Shown piece by piece: positions 16,187 to 25,735 of a stretch of DNA of 64,000 nt (positions are counted from its first letter, which is position 1; each line of letters opens with the position of its first letter). The DNA comes from Methylophaga sp. (GTDB lineage: Bacteria; Pseudomonadota; Gammaproteobacteria; Nitrosococcales; Methylophagaceae). The notes under the pieces are model-generated. The model was not told where the DNA came from. It did not search any database and saw only the letters and a list, made by a program, of their open reading frames with translations. The stretch is taken from positions 345,347-409,346 of the forward strand of contig NZSL01000007.1 of NCBI GenBank assembly GCA_002696735.1, given 5' to 3'. The translations under genes and the position numbers were made by a program.

Positions 16187-16861
16187 TCAGCCTTCCCGGT
16201 CCGGCAAATCAGCCGAGTGATTATTGTGAGCCCATGCCGCCAATTCCAGTCGCGAGTGCAGATTCAATTTACGCAACAGGTTTTTGACATACACTTTGAC
16301 CGTGCCATCGCTAATCCCTAACTCGCGGGCAATCAATTTATTGTTCAACCCCCTGGATATATGAAATAGCGTTTCACGTTCCCGTTCTGTCATCTGGGTA
16401 AACGCCGCATTCGATTGGTTGCCGGTTTCCGTTTTATGTTCGCGAAGATGTGATGCAAGAGATGTGACGGCTCCGGCGTTGATCACCACATTGCCTTTTA
16501 CCGCTGATATCAGTTGGGAGAGGATTTCATCCGGCGGTGTATCTTTTTGCAGAAAACCGTTAGCCCCGGAACGCAACGCCTCAAGTAAAACTTCCTGATC
16601 ATTGCAGGCGGTGATAATAATGATTTTGAGTTGCTCATCATGGTTGCGAAGCTGTTTGAGCACGTCTAGTCCCGACTGCTCTGGCATCTGTAAGTCGAGT
16701 AACAGAATATCCGGATAGGTATTGCTTAAATTGTTTAATAACGACCTGGCAGAATCATATTCAGCAATCACTGTCAGTTCATCACTGTCATTTAGCAGCT
16801 CCACTACCCCACGACGAAACAGTGGATGATCATCTACCACGACCACGGATATAGGCTTCAT
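16187..16861 (-). CDS. NarL/FixJ-family response regulator
   Basis: The 224-residue protein has an N-terminal receiver (VVVDDHPLFRRG at residues 6-17, phospho-acceptor Asp in DILLLDLQMPEQ near residue 56, Lys in LQKDTPP) and a C-terminal LuxR-type helix-turn-helix (TERERETLFHISRGLNNKLIARELGI, then GTVKVYVKNLLRKL). It overlaps the kinase gene by four bases, so the two are translationally coupled. Its position between tmm and tdm makes these genes its likely targets. Confidence 0.93.
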   Translation of the reverse strand: MKPISVVVVDDHPLFRRGVVELLNDSDELTVIAEYDSARSLLNNLSNTYPDILLLDLQMPEQSGLDVLKQLRNHDEQLKIIIITACNDQEVLLEALRSGANGFLQKDTPPDEILSQLISAVKGNVVINAGAVTSLASHLREHKTETGNQSNAAFTQMTERERETLFHISRGLNNKLIARELGISDGTVKVYVKNLLRKLNLHSRLELAAWAHNNHSADLPDREG

Positions 16862-18039
16862 ACTTTATCTCCAATATCCATATCCAGTTGCACCAATGTG
16901 CCACCATCATGCCGTTGCGATATTTGCAGTTTTGCGCCCACCCGCTCGGCACGCTCATGCATTATTTGCAAACCAAAACTGTCACTACGCGCTGCTGCGA
17001 AATCAATGCCTGTGCCGTTATCTTCGACCTGGATATGCAGTTTCCTGGGGTCTTTCAATATCAGTCTGACCCGGGCATGGCTTGCATGAGAATGCCGTAC
17101 GATATTGCTGAGACTTTCACGAATAATGTAAAGGATCTGAATAGACTGTTTCGGTGGCAACAGATTCGCTGGCAACCGGTTATCCAATTCAAATACAATT
17201 GCTGACTGCTGTTCAAATTCTCTTACCGAATTGGTCACGCCCTGGGACAGACTCTCACTTTGCATGGTCAGTCGCGAGGCAGTGATCAGTTCACGAGTCT
17301 GATGATAGGCACATTGGGTATAGGCAGTCAAATCCTCAGTAATCGGCTTCAGCTCGGCAAACTCTGTTTTGAGACATAACTTATCAAGCTTGGCACTTTT
17401 AAGTTTCAGGTAACCCAGCACCTGGGCCAGTGAATCATGCAGCTCTGCAGCATAAATCGCCCGTTCTGCAGCCAACGCCTGTTTAACCTTGCTCTCACGT
17501 TGAAACCAGGCTTGTAAGCCCTTGGCAATAATCTGCTCCATTAACACCATTTCCCATTTGAGTTTTTTTTCATTCGGCAATGCCTGACTGAAAACCATCA
17601 AAAGCCAAATGGTCTGATTATCATGCTCAAAAAGACGGCTTGGAACACATGTAACTGAAGTTCCGTTTATCTGCAGATGAATATAACCATTTTCTTCTGG
17701 CCTTCTGATAGTGAAATGCTGATGCAGACTCTGAATCAATTTTTGTGATGGCGCTTGTTCCATCGAATGATGCAAAAATGATTCTGACGTTAATGGGTTG
17801 CTGAATAACACCAGTAGATCGCCCTGCTCAGCAGGAATGAATTGCTCATCTATCAATCCCTGTAACGAAGAGAGTACCTTGGGCAGAATTTCATTAATAT
17901 CGTTGGCGGTTGCCAGTTTAAAAGCCAGATCATTCAAGTCCAGAGGAGGTTTGGGTTTATTTTTATGTTTTACAAACTGTAATTGCTGACTCAACCATTC
18001 TTGTATCGTTGGCCAGTTTTTCCGTTTGATATTGAGCAT
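16858..18039 (-). CDS. Soluble NarX-type sensor histidine kinase
   Basis: The 393-residue kinase has a HisKA_3 phospho-acceptor motif (AAELHDSLAQVLGYLKLKSA, His near residue 216) and a HATPase_c domain (VEDNGTGIDF and HDGGTLVQLDMD). Unlike NarX it has no transmembrane segment; the N-terminal 190 residues look like a GAF-type sensory region. This suggests an internal signal such as a methylated amine or a redox metabolite. It heads the leftward kinase-regulator-PAS-tmm group. Confidence 0.9.
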   Translation of the reverse strand: MLNIKRKNWPTIQEWLSQQLQFVKHKNKPKPPLDLNDLAFKLATANDINEILPKVLSSLQGLIDEQFIPAEQGDLLVLFSNPLTSESFLHHSMEQAPSQKLIQSLHQHFTIRRPEENGYIHLQINGTSVTCVPSRLFEHDNQTIWLLMVFSQALPNEKKLKWEMVLMEQIIAKGLQAWFQRESKVKQALAAERAIYAAELHDSLAQVLGYLKLKSAKLDKLCLKTEFAELKPITEDLTAYTQCAYHQTRELITASRLTMQSESLSQGVTNSVREFEQQSAIVFELDNRLPANLLPPKQSIQILYIIRESLSNIVRHSHASHARVRLILKDPRKLHIQVEDNGTGIDFAAARSDSFGLQIMHERAERVGAKLQISQRHDGGTLVQLDMDIGDKV

Positions 18040-18399
18040 GACTCCATTGTCCTTCGGCTGAGGTCTTTTTTATCTCTACCGGCAGCTTTGGGCCAGTAAA
18101 AGACAAATAGCCACGAATACCATTTATCAGTGTAAAGCGTCATCACGCGAGGTTTTCCTTGCTGGAGACAGCAGTTTTTATGCCATCTAAAGTCAATTCA
18201 AGCCGGGGTAACCCCAATGAGGTATGCCATCAGGAGAATTGCTGCAATCTTGTTGAAGATAAATAGTGTGTCAGTAACAAGCAGCCATTTTTTTGGGAAA
18301 AGCAACTTCCTTTTATGCACTTTAATGTTGCGAAAAACTGAAAAAATGCACCAGATAAGCTCATATTTATCGCAGATTTTTCGTAATTGGGAATAACAG
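18040..18399. promoter_or_regulatory. Divergent control region between the kinase gene and tdm
   Basis: The 360-bp gap holds both divergent promoters. Visible elements are a perfect palindrome ggggt-a-acccc (18205-18215) and a short gctg-gaga-cagc hairpin followed by five T near 18166-18182 that could be a leader terminator. No exact -35/-10 or sigma-54 match stands out, and I see no gene in it. Confidence 0.45.
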
Positions 18400-20724
18400 A
18401 TGTTAGAACTGCAACAACAACAATGGGGGAAAGATTATTTTTTCACTTCCCCCTCAGAGAAGGTTATCAAACACTATCGATTAGCGGGGCATCAAGCGAT
18501 AAAACTCTCGCTGTTGGCTGGCGATAAACTGGCAATATCCAGTCAGGATAAAGCGCAGAACAGTGAACTTATCGTATTGAATTCCAATGGCAAATCGGCG
18601 CCAGAGCTCCTGGATAACCGCCCCCCTGTTCCAGCAGTGACTATCAAACAACAGCTTGAACAGACAGGGGCAGCTGCAGAACAATTACGTGGTCAATTGG
18701 CAAACTGGCAAATTGATTCGAGCCATCTTGAGCAGGTTCTATCTATCTCAGGGTCAGAGACGGCAAATTTAACAGCGCTCAACGAGCTTAACGTCATCAT
18801 CGTCGCGGCGGGTGCAAAAATGACGGTGGATCAACAGTCACCGGTGACAGAGATTGATATAAAAGTCACCTACGTCGAACCCAACAACGATTCATTGCCG
18901 GAGCCTTTAGGCCCGATTAAATCCGAGTTGCGAATCCCTCTCGCCTCAGCAAAAACCTATGAAGTCCAGAAAGGCGAATGGATCCAGATTATCGATGTTC
19001 ATGGTAAGCAATGCTCCGACTTTGTCGCCTTTGATAAACAAGCCTTGGAACAGGGCATAGAAGTTGGTCTTGATGCGACCGCAACCCGGACGGTGATGGG
19101 CTTGAGTAATCCGGTTCCCGGTCTAAACTCACGTTTTCTGGGAACCGATCTGTTATCGATGGTGGAAGTGGTACAGGATACCGTCGGTCGTCATGACAGT
19201 TTCCTGTTGGCCTGCACACCAAAATACTACGACGACAACGGTTATTTTGGACATATCAGCTGCACCGAGAATTTTAACCGGGTACTGGCACCGTTTGGCA
19301 TCGCTCCACGTGCCGGCTGGCCAGCGATCAACTTATTCTTTAACACGGCGATTGATGATTCAGGTGCTGTCTTTATGGATGAACCCTGGTCGCGTGCTGG
19401 CGATTATGTATTGTTTCGCGCCGATCGGGATCTTATCTGTGCCTCATCGGCCTGTCCGGATGATATTGATCCGGCCAATGGCTGGCAGCCCACCGATATT
19501 CATGTGCGTATTTATGGCGCCGAACAGAATTTTCCCCGCGCCATTGCCCATCGAACCACTTCTGAGGAGTTACCTCGCATGACCAAAGCATCCGGTTTTC
19601 ATAACCGAACTTCTGAACTGACCAAAAAATTTATCGACTATGCCGGCTATTGGGTCGCCAATGAATACGATGGTTGGGGAGCCAATGCAGAATACCTGGC
19701 CTGTCGTGAACGAGTAGCGGTGCTGGATTTATCAGCATTACGTAAATTCGAAGTGGTCGGCCCGGACGCCGTGGCCTTTTTACAATATGTATTAACCCAG
19801 AATGTCAGCCGCATGGCGATTGGCGAAATTGCTCACTCAGCAATATGTCTGGAAACCGGCGGCATGATTGATGACGGTACTATTTTCCGGATGGGTGAAC
19901 AAGCCTATCGCTGGATATGCGGCGCGGAATATACCGGTGTCTGGATGCGGGAAAAAGCTGAGCAAAAAGGTTTTAAAGTCAGTATTCGCAATGCAACTGA
20001 ACAACTGGATAATCTGGCAGTACAAGGGCCGAAAAGCCGCGAATTACTAAGCGAAATAGTCTGGACTTCGGACAGCCAACCCAGTGTGGAAAAACTCAAA
20101 TGGTTTCACTTCACCATTGGTCGTCTTAGTGGACCGTCTGGCATTCCGGTGATGATTTCACGAACCGGTTATACCGGTGAGCTAGGGTATGAAGTCTGGT
20201 GCCATCCGGATGATTCACCGGCCGTATGGGATGCTGTCTGGCAAGCCGGTCAGGCTTATGATATTGCGCCTATGGGTTTTGATGCGCTGGATATATTGCG
20301 TATAGAAGCTGGTTTAAGTATGGCTGATCATGAATTTACCCATGAAATCACACCATTTGAAGCCGGCACCGGATTCAGTGTGCCACTCGATAGTAAACAA
20401 GAAGACTTTATTGGCCGTGACGCACTGGCCCGTCAAGCTCCTGCAAGTCGTCATAAACTAATGGGCATGCTGCTTGAAGGAGGCGATCCTGCGGCACATG
20501 GAGATCACGTATATAGCGGCCGATTCCCGGTAGGCATTGTGACCAGTGCGACGTATTCGCCGTTAATGGGTAAGCAGCTTGCCATGGTTAGAGTCGCTCC
20601 CGACTTTGCACATATTGGTAAGCGACTTGAAGTCGGAAAACTGGATGGCCAGCAGAAGCGACTTGCTGGTGAACTGGTTAAGTTACCGTTTTATGATCCC
20701 AAGCGTGGGAAGCTGCTTTCCTGA
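18400..20724 (+). CDS. tdm: Trimethylamine N-oxide demethylase (Tdm), DUF1989-GcvT fusion
   Basis: Tdm splits TMAO into dimethylamine and formaldehyde, the step after Tmm. The 774-residue protein has an N-terminal extension, a DUF1989 domain (about 170-380) and a GcvT-like tetrahydrofolate-binding domain (about 400-770, with GYTGELGYEVW and the GcvT_C segment FPVGIVTSATYSP). D207, C272, C288 and C352 lie at a spacing that matches, from memory, the metal ligands reported for the Methylocella enzyme (each shifted by nine). The tmm neighbour supports the call. The formaldehyde formed can be passed to tetrahydrofolate by the C-terminal domain. Confidence 0.93.
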   Translation: MLELQQQQWGKDYFFTSPSEKVIKHYRLAGHQAIKLSLLAGDKLAISSQDKAQNSELIVLNSNGKSAPELLDNRPPVPAVTIKQQLEQTGAAAEQLRGQLANWQIDSSHLEQVLSISGSETANLTALNELNVIIVAAGAKMTVDQQSPVTEIDIKVTYVEPNNDSLPEPLGPIKSELRIPLASAKTYEVQKGEWIQIIDVHGKQCSDFVAFDKQALEQGIEVGLDATATRTVMGLSNPVPGLNSRFLGTDLLSMVEVVQDTVGRHDSFLLACTPKYYDDNGYFGHISCTENFNRVLAPFGIAPRAGWPAINLFFNTAIDDSGAVFMDEPWSRAGDYVLFRADRDLICASSACPDDIDPANGWQPTDIHVRIYGAEQNFPRAIAHRTTSEELPRMTKASGFHNRTSELTKKFIDYAGYWVANEYDGWGANAEYLACRERVAVLDLSALRKFEVVGPDAVAFLQYVLTQNVSRMAIGEIAHSAICLETGGMIDDGTIFRMGEQAYRWICGAEYTGVWMREKAEQKGFKVSIRNATEQLDNLAVQGPKSRELLSEIVWTSDSQPSVEKLKWFHFTIGRLSGPSGIPVMISRTGYTGELGYEVWCHPDDSPAVWDAVWQAGQAYDIAPMGFDALDILRIEAGLSMADHEFTHEITPFEAGTGFSVPLDSKQEDFIGRDALARQAPASRHKLMGMLLEGGDPAAHGDHVYSGRFPVGIVTSATYSPLMGKQLAMVRVAPDFAHIGKRLEVGKLDGQQKRLAGELVKLPFYDPKRGKLLS

Positions 20725-20737
20725 GAAGGTTGCTCCT

Positions 20738-20760
20738 GGAGGCAGCAGTATGCTGTCTCC
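20738..20760 (+). terminator. Hairpin after tdm
   Basis: ggaggcagca (20738-20747) pairs with tgctgtctcc (20751-20760) over ten bases including one G-U, with a 3-base loop. There is no T-run, so it may be an mRNA 3' end stabiliser or a weak terminator between tdm and the transporter gene. Confidence 0.5.
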
Positions 20761-20971
20761 ATTCACCTTTGGGTCTGTTCTTGTAAATTAGCGGCATGAA
20801 GATTTGAATTTGAACAATAACTAAACTCCCCTGCCTCAACTTAAACCCACTGTAATAATCCCTATTCGCGCCATCTAACTATTTGCTTAGTTTCCCCTTG
20901 CCCGCCAAAATGACGTGTGGCTGATTTGCAGCAACTCTTTCTTTTCAATAAAAACCAAATAAAGGAATGGC

Positions 20972-22171
20972 ATGTCCGCCAGAGAACACGACGCTTCAGC
21001 TCTACAGAAAATTATTTTTGCTGTTGTAATTGTGCTGGTGGCACTAAATCTGCGCCCTATCCTGGCTTCAGTGGGCCCGCTACTTCCTGCGATTCAACAG
21101 GATATAACCCTCAGTTTCAAGCTCGCATCATTACTGACAACCCTGCCTGTATTTGCAATGGGACTGTTTTGTCTGGCCGGTTACCAACTCGCCCACCGCT
21201 TTGGTGTAAATCAAATCATTGTCTTTTCAATTGTGCTGATTGTTTTGTCTGCTGCATTACGTTTATGGGCTTTCGATGCCAGTAACCTGATCATCACCGC
21301 CCTATTGGCTGGACTGGGGATCGCCTTGATTCAGGCGTTGATGCCAATGGTGATCAAAAATATTTACGGTTCACAACATCCCAGAATGATGGGACTGTAT
21401 ATCACCGGCATTATGTTGGGAGCAGCAATCTCCGCGTCAATTTCCCCGTTTATTGAAGCTGAATATGGTTGGCGTATGGGGCTGGGCAGCTGGAGTCTGC
21501 TGGCATTAATAGCCCTGATAGCCTGGTGGTTTTACAAGCCCGATGCCAGACGTTTTCAGGATGATGACGCACAAATTGTGGCTACTCCGGGCCTATGGCG
21601 TAATAGGCGCAGCTGGTATCTGGCAATCTTTTTTTCATTGGGTTCCAGCTGTTATGTCTGTGTTCTGGCCTGGTTATCACCCTATGCCATAGAACAAGGA
21701 TACACTGCAAAGCAGGCCGGTCTGATGCTTGGTCTTCTCACTGCGATGGAAGTCGTGGCCGGTTTATTATTCCCCGCTCTTTCGGCTAAAAATATCGACA
21801 GGCGCCGAATTCTTTATGTGCTATGTACACTGCAAATTATTGGATTTGGTGGTATGGCATTTAGACCGGATATAAGTTTATGGTTGTGGTCAGCAATTGC
21901 CGGGTTAGGTATTGGCGGGATATTCCCCATGGCATTAATAGTGACCATGGATCATCAAACAAACTCTCTGCTGGCTGGCAAACTGGCTGGGTTTGTTCAG
22001 GGTATAGGCTCAATGATTGCAGCTATCGCACCATGGATCGCGGGCTGGATGCGTGATTCATTGCAAAGTTTCACTATGGCCTGGGTTGTTCTCACTGGAC
22101 TTGGAATACTTGCCTTAGTAATGGCCCGCGCCTTTAACCCAAGCCGATATGTTGCCGTTTATCCACACTAA
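20972..22171 (+). CDS. MFS transporter, CynX/NimT family
   Basis: The 399-residue protein has about twelve hydrophobic segments. The opening ALNLRPILASVGPLLPAIQQD is characteristic of CynX (cyanate) and NimT (2-nitroimidazole) transporters. A good ribosome site (aaagga) precedes the ATG. It lies 250 bp downstream of tdm. It could move a methylated amine or TMAO, or export a by-product; the family gives no clear substrate. Confidence 0.88.
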   Translation: MSAREHDASALQKIIFAVVIVLVALNLRPILASVGPLLPAIQQDITLSFKLASLLTTLPVFAMGLFCLAGYQLAHRFGVNQIIVFSIVLIVLSAALRLWAFDASNLIITALLAGLGIALIQALMPMVIKNIYGSQHPRMMGLYITGIMLGAAISASISPFIEAEYGWRMGLGSWSLLALIALIAWWFYKPDARRFQDDDAQIVATPGLWRNRRSWYLAIFFSLGSSCYVCVLAWLSPYAIEQGYTAKQAGLMLGLLTAMEVVAGLLFPALSAKNIDRRRILYVLCTLQIIGFGGMAFRPDISLWLWSAIAGLGIGGIFPMALIVTMDHQTNSLLAGKLAGFVQGIGSMIAAIAPWIAGWMRDSLQSFTMAWVVLTGLGILALVMARAFNPSRYVAVYPH

Positions 22172-22312
22172 GAAGCTAATTTAGCCTTGTTAAATTCCCG
22201 CAGATGAAACCAATTTAGCCTTAATCAGTCCCCTTTAGTGTCTCATTATATCTCGCATGGGCATTGGCCCCCTGCATGACGATGGCGTCCTTCAATGACC
22301 TTTAAACAGTTC

Positions 22313-22333
22313 CGGTGATTATCAATATCACCG
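22313..22333. promoter_or_regulatory. Inverted repeat upstream of the ATP-grasp gene
   Basis: cggtgat (22313-22319) and atcaccg (22327-22333) are perfect complements seven bases apart, ending about 50 bp before the start codon. Two direct copies of aatttagcctt (22178-22188 and 22212-22222), 34 bp apart, lie further upstream. Both look like regulator sites but no regulator is known. Confidence 0.35.
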
Positions 22334-22384
22334 TGAAATCTGTAAGGTATTGTTTTATTTATTAAATTTCAAAGGTGGTAATTT

Positions 22385-23626
22385 ATGGCAGAATCAGCGA
22401 AACACAGCTTCAATCCAGATAAAGGTTATATCGCATTACTGGGATGGAGTCTGAACGCTGTTGAAGCTGCCGAATCATTCGATCGACAATATGTTGTCGT
22501 CGCGCCTGATTGGGCAGAAGAATATTGCACTGAGCACAACATTCCCTATATCAAATGGAATTTTGAACGACTCAATGATCGTTCGCTTGAAATCGCCCAA
22601 ACACTGCAGGAAGCCGGTGTTGATGTGGCGATTCCGTTATTTGAAGAAACGGTTGAATGGGCCGGAGCAATCAACTCAGTGTTAATGAATAACCCCAGAC
22701 TATTTGGTCAGTCACTGTTATTACGTGATAAAGCCTTGATGAAGCGTCGTGCTCAGCTGGGTGGCATTCGGGTTGGTATTTTTGAAGAAGCACATGATAA
22801 AGATGATGTAGTCCGTTTTCTGAAACGCGTTAATCAGACTCTACTCAAATTGGATGGCGATCCCAATGACCCTATTCATCTGAAGGCATTTGATAAAGCA
22901 GGTTGTCTTGGACACCGGGTGATTCGTACGCCTGATGAAGTGGACATGATTCCGGATGAAGAATTTCCGGTATTAATGGAGTCGCATTTGGATGGCTGGG
23001 AATTTGCTGTCGAGGCCTGGATCCATAACGGTAAAATTCGTTTTCTGAATATTTCGGAATATGTCACGTTAGGTTATTCAGTGTTTGTTCCGGCAACACC
23101 TGAACTTGAACAATATCGTCCAGAAATAACCAGACAGATCGAAAAACTGATTAAAACGTTTGATATTGAATTCGGTTTTGTACATCCGGAATACTTTGTT
23201 ACCAGTGATGGTGAAATGTACTTCGGTGAAGTCGCCTATCGTCCACCCGGTTTTAAAGTATTTGAATTACTACAGCGGGCATATGGCTTTAATGCTTACC
23301 ATGCGTTGATTCTTTCTTTCGATCCGAAAACGACTGAAGAAGAAATCAGCAGCTTCTTCCCGAAAGAAGTAGTGGATGCCAAAGGCGTCGCTGGATGCTT
23401 TGGGGTTTATCCCCGTCGTCGCGTGGTCAGTCGTTTGGAAATTCCACAGGAAACCGAAGATAATCCCTATTTCGATTATCATGAATTGACTGCACCACTG
23501 GAAGAAACCGTCACTAAACGCACCGCCTTTGGTACACATTGGGGTTTGCTATACTTCTTCGGCAAAGATCCCGTCGTGATGCGTGATTTACTAAAAGAAC
23601 AGGAATCATTGGATTTCTATATTTAG
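22385..23626 (+). CDS. ATP-grasp family ligase
   Basis: The 413-residue protein has the layout of biotin carboxylase-like ATP-grasp enzymes: a pre-ATP-grasp Rossmann part (YIALLGWSLNAVEAAESF), the ATP-binding core (LLRDKALMKRRAQLGGI, FPVLMESHLDGWEFAVEAWI) and metal ligands in FGEVAYRPPG. Such enzymes join a carboxylate to an amine through an acyl phosphate. It precedes a large papain-like protein by 50 bp with no terminator between, so the two form an operon. The substrates are unknown. Confidence 0.85.
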   Translation: MAESAKHSFNPDKGYIALLGWSLNAVEAAESFDRQYVVVAPDWAEEYCTEHNIPYIKWNFERLNDRSLEIAQTLQEAGVDVAIPLFEETVEWAGAINSVLMNNPRLFGQSLLLRDKALMKRRAQLGGIRVGIFEEAHDKDDVVRFLKRVNQTLLKLDGDPNDPIHLKAFDKAGCLGHRVIRTPDEVDMIPDEEFPVLMESHLDGWEFAVEAWIHNGKIRFLNISEYVTLGYSVFVPATPELEQYRPEITRQIEKLIKTFDIEFGFVHPEYFVTSDGEMYFGEVAYRPPGFKVFELLQRAYGFNAYHALILSFDPKTTEEEISSFFPKEVVDAKGVAGCFGVYPRRRVVSRLEIPQETEDNPYFDYHELTAPLEETVTKRTAFGTHWGLLYFFGKDPVVMRDLLKEQESLDFYI

Positions 23627-23676
23627 TCGATTACCCTAAGCACACATGCAGTAAAAGCAGAAAGCAGGTAAACAGT

Positions 23677-25677
23677 TTGATTGAATCCAATGTCATTGAA
23701 TATCCAGATCCGAATCAGTCCTTGTTGATTGAACGCCTGGATGAAGCCATTAAGCAATTGGAACAGGCGCCAAGTTTTAGCAAGCCTACCAAGGCTGGGC
23801 GCTTGTTTGATACCGTCAAGCGGGTTTTGCATGCCAACGGTGGCTTCAAGATTATTTCACAGCATATTGAGCGTATCGAAAAAGCTGGTGCGTTTGATAA
23901 TTCAGATTATGCCAAACCGCAGATCCTGATACCGGCGCTGAGTGCGCCGGCACTGCTCAGTAATGATGTCTATACGGTGATTATTGAAACCTTAAGCGAA
24001 TTAAGGTTTTTGGCAGTGACCAAACAGGAATATGTGCATCCGGAAATCTCGTCAGAACAGGCTCATCATTTTCTGACACAGGTACTGGCCGTTAATCTGA
24101 AACGCTTATTTTCGGCAGCCGATGAGGCAGAACGCGAATTGCAGGGTCGTTTGGCTGAGATCAGTCGGGGCTTGTTGCACCATCTGGCAGAAAGCATTGG
24201 CTATGAGCACGTTATTGATCAATTAATTGATGAAATCTGGCGAATTCTGCAGCAACGGCCTATTCAAGTCGATCATGTCAAACAGATGGTGACGCAAATT
24301 GCTATCTGCCGCCAAAATCCCGATATTGATATGGGCAATAGTGGTCAGGGCGCCGATCGATTGATTAGCAGTCTGTTCGGGCCAACACAGGCCTGTAGAG
24401 AAGATCCGGGCGTCGAAATTTATAAGCAACGACTGCAGAGCATGGACAATGCTGCACTTCAATATGAAGCCAGCGGTTTTGCCCGTGCGATGCATGATAC
24501 CGGTCTGGTGTCGCCCTATCACTCTGTATTACTCAGACATTTATCGGAAGAAACTGATTATCTGTTAAGTGAGGCATTGGGCTTATCCTCTACCGGTCGA
24601 GATTGTCTGCTGAGTTTCAGTGATCTGGTACGGGCACTTATTGCTAAAGCTATTCATCCTGAAACCGCTCAAGCAGTTTACGGTCTTTCCTTAATGCTGG
24701 AGCGTGGCATTCTTTATCAACCTGCAATGGCGCCCTCTTTGTGGCGGCAGCTATCGCTCCCTCTCTCTCCAGCGGCAGAAGAACGTTTGAATTCGTTATT
24801 TGGCGATTCTCCAGGTGCAAGCAGCCGATTACTGGAAGGCGTGTTATGTGTGCTTGGACAGCCTTTAGGCATTGGCCAGGGTAATAACCCGACCTGTCAG
24901 TCGGCCAGAGCGATGTCGATGTGGGCCTATAACGATCCGGATTATCTTTTACAGATGGTGGTTTGGGCGGCACGTGATGATGAAATCATTATGCATTTCG
25001 AAGGTAAGGCAATTTCATCACAAGACAGTCTTTCAGGACTCGCCAGTCATTTACCCATGGATCTGGATCCGGTTTCACTTATCCTGGTACCGCATCTGGA
25101 TCGGATTTATGCCGAAATGGGCCGTTGCTGTATTGATCGTGAGGGTGATCCTCATCGCTGGGTTAATCCGGAGTTTCATGGCTGGTGGTGTGGTCGCGGA
25201 TTCAGTATTAATGTTGATGTAGCCTCAGGCAAACTAATGCAGCTGGAGGTGTTTCTCAGACATTTCTATGCCAGTTATCACCCCTATTACAATGACAATC
25301 AGCCATTGATTCATCCTCAACCGGCAGGTATTGCGGTTACTGATAGTGCCCTGCGGTTTGTTGGCTGGCATGCGATTACTATCTTAAGGGTTACACTGGA
25401 TCCAAATAGTGTCATGCGAGTCTATTTCTACAATCCCAACAATGACAGCGGTCAGAACTGGGGCGATGATATTCAGGTCAGTACGTCGGGAAATTCTGAA
25501 CGGTTTGGCGAAGCATCCTTGCCTTTTGAGGAGTTTGCCTCGCGGTTGTACATATTTCATTATGATCCGTTAGAGCCTGGCCAATTTGCATTGGTCAAAT
25601 CTGAAGAATTACAACGTGTAATAGATCGTATTCATCGTAGCTGGGGAGCCAGTCGCTTACCTGAACTGAACGATTGA
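23677..25677 (+). CDS. Large uncharacterised protein with papain-like catalytic signature
   Basis: I do not recognise a named family for this 666-residue protein. Residues 1-380 are mostly helical. The C-terminal half carries a papain-type arrangement: Q401 and C407 in GQGNNPTCQSARAM (Q-x5-C, as in papain), H565 in FVGWHAITILRV, and an Asn-rich loop ending in QNWG (N586-N594). This suggests a cysteine peptidase, amidase or acyl-transferase. It begins at a TTG with agg ten bases upstream and follows an ATP-grasp ligase, hinting at a make-and-trim pair for an amide or peptide product. No signal peptide or membrane span is seen. Confidence 0.75.
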   Translation: MIESNVIEYPDPNQSLLIERLDEAIKQLEQAPSFSKPTKAGRLFDTVKRVLHANGGFKIISQHIERIEKAGAFDNSDYAKPQILIPALSAPALLSNDVYTVIIETLSELRFLAVTKQEYVHPEISSEQAHHFLTQVLAVNLKRLFSAADEAERELQGRLAEISRGLLHHLAESIGYEHVIDQLIDEIWRILQQRPIQVDHVKQMVTQIAICRQNPDIDMGNSGQGADRLISSLFGPTQACREDPGVEIYKQRLQSMDNAALQYEASGFARAMHDTGLVSPYHSVLLRHLSEETDYLLSEALGLSSTGRDCLLSFSDLVRALIAKAIHPETAQAVYGLSLMLERGILYQPAMAPSLWRQLSLPLSPAAEERLNSLFGDSPGASSRLLEGVLCVLGQPLGIGQGNNPTCQSARAMSMWAYNDPDYLLQMVVWAARDDEIIMHFEGKAISSQDSLSGLASHLPMDLDPVSLILVPHLDRIYAEMGRCCIDREGDPHRWVNPEFHGWWCGRGFSINVDVASGKLMQLEVFLRHFYASYHPYYNDNQPLIHPQPAGIAVTDSALRFVGWHAITILRVTLDPNSVMRVYFYNPNNDSGQNWGDDIQVSTSGNSERFGEASLPFEEFASRLYIFHYDPLEPGQFALVKSEELQRVIDRIHRSWGASRLPELND

Positions 25678-25735
25678 ATAAAGCTTGGTTATCTCTAAAG
25701 ATGACAACAGCATCGGAGATAAAAGATAAAAAAGC

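Noticed and set aside
18300..18340. tgcacttt-aatgttgc before tdm as a sigma-54 promoter
   Set aside because: The spacing between the G and GC elements is 12 rather than 10 bases and the GG doublet is absent.
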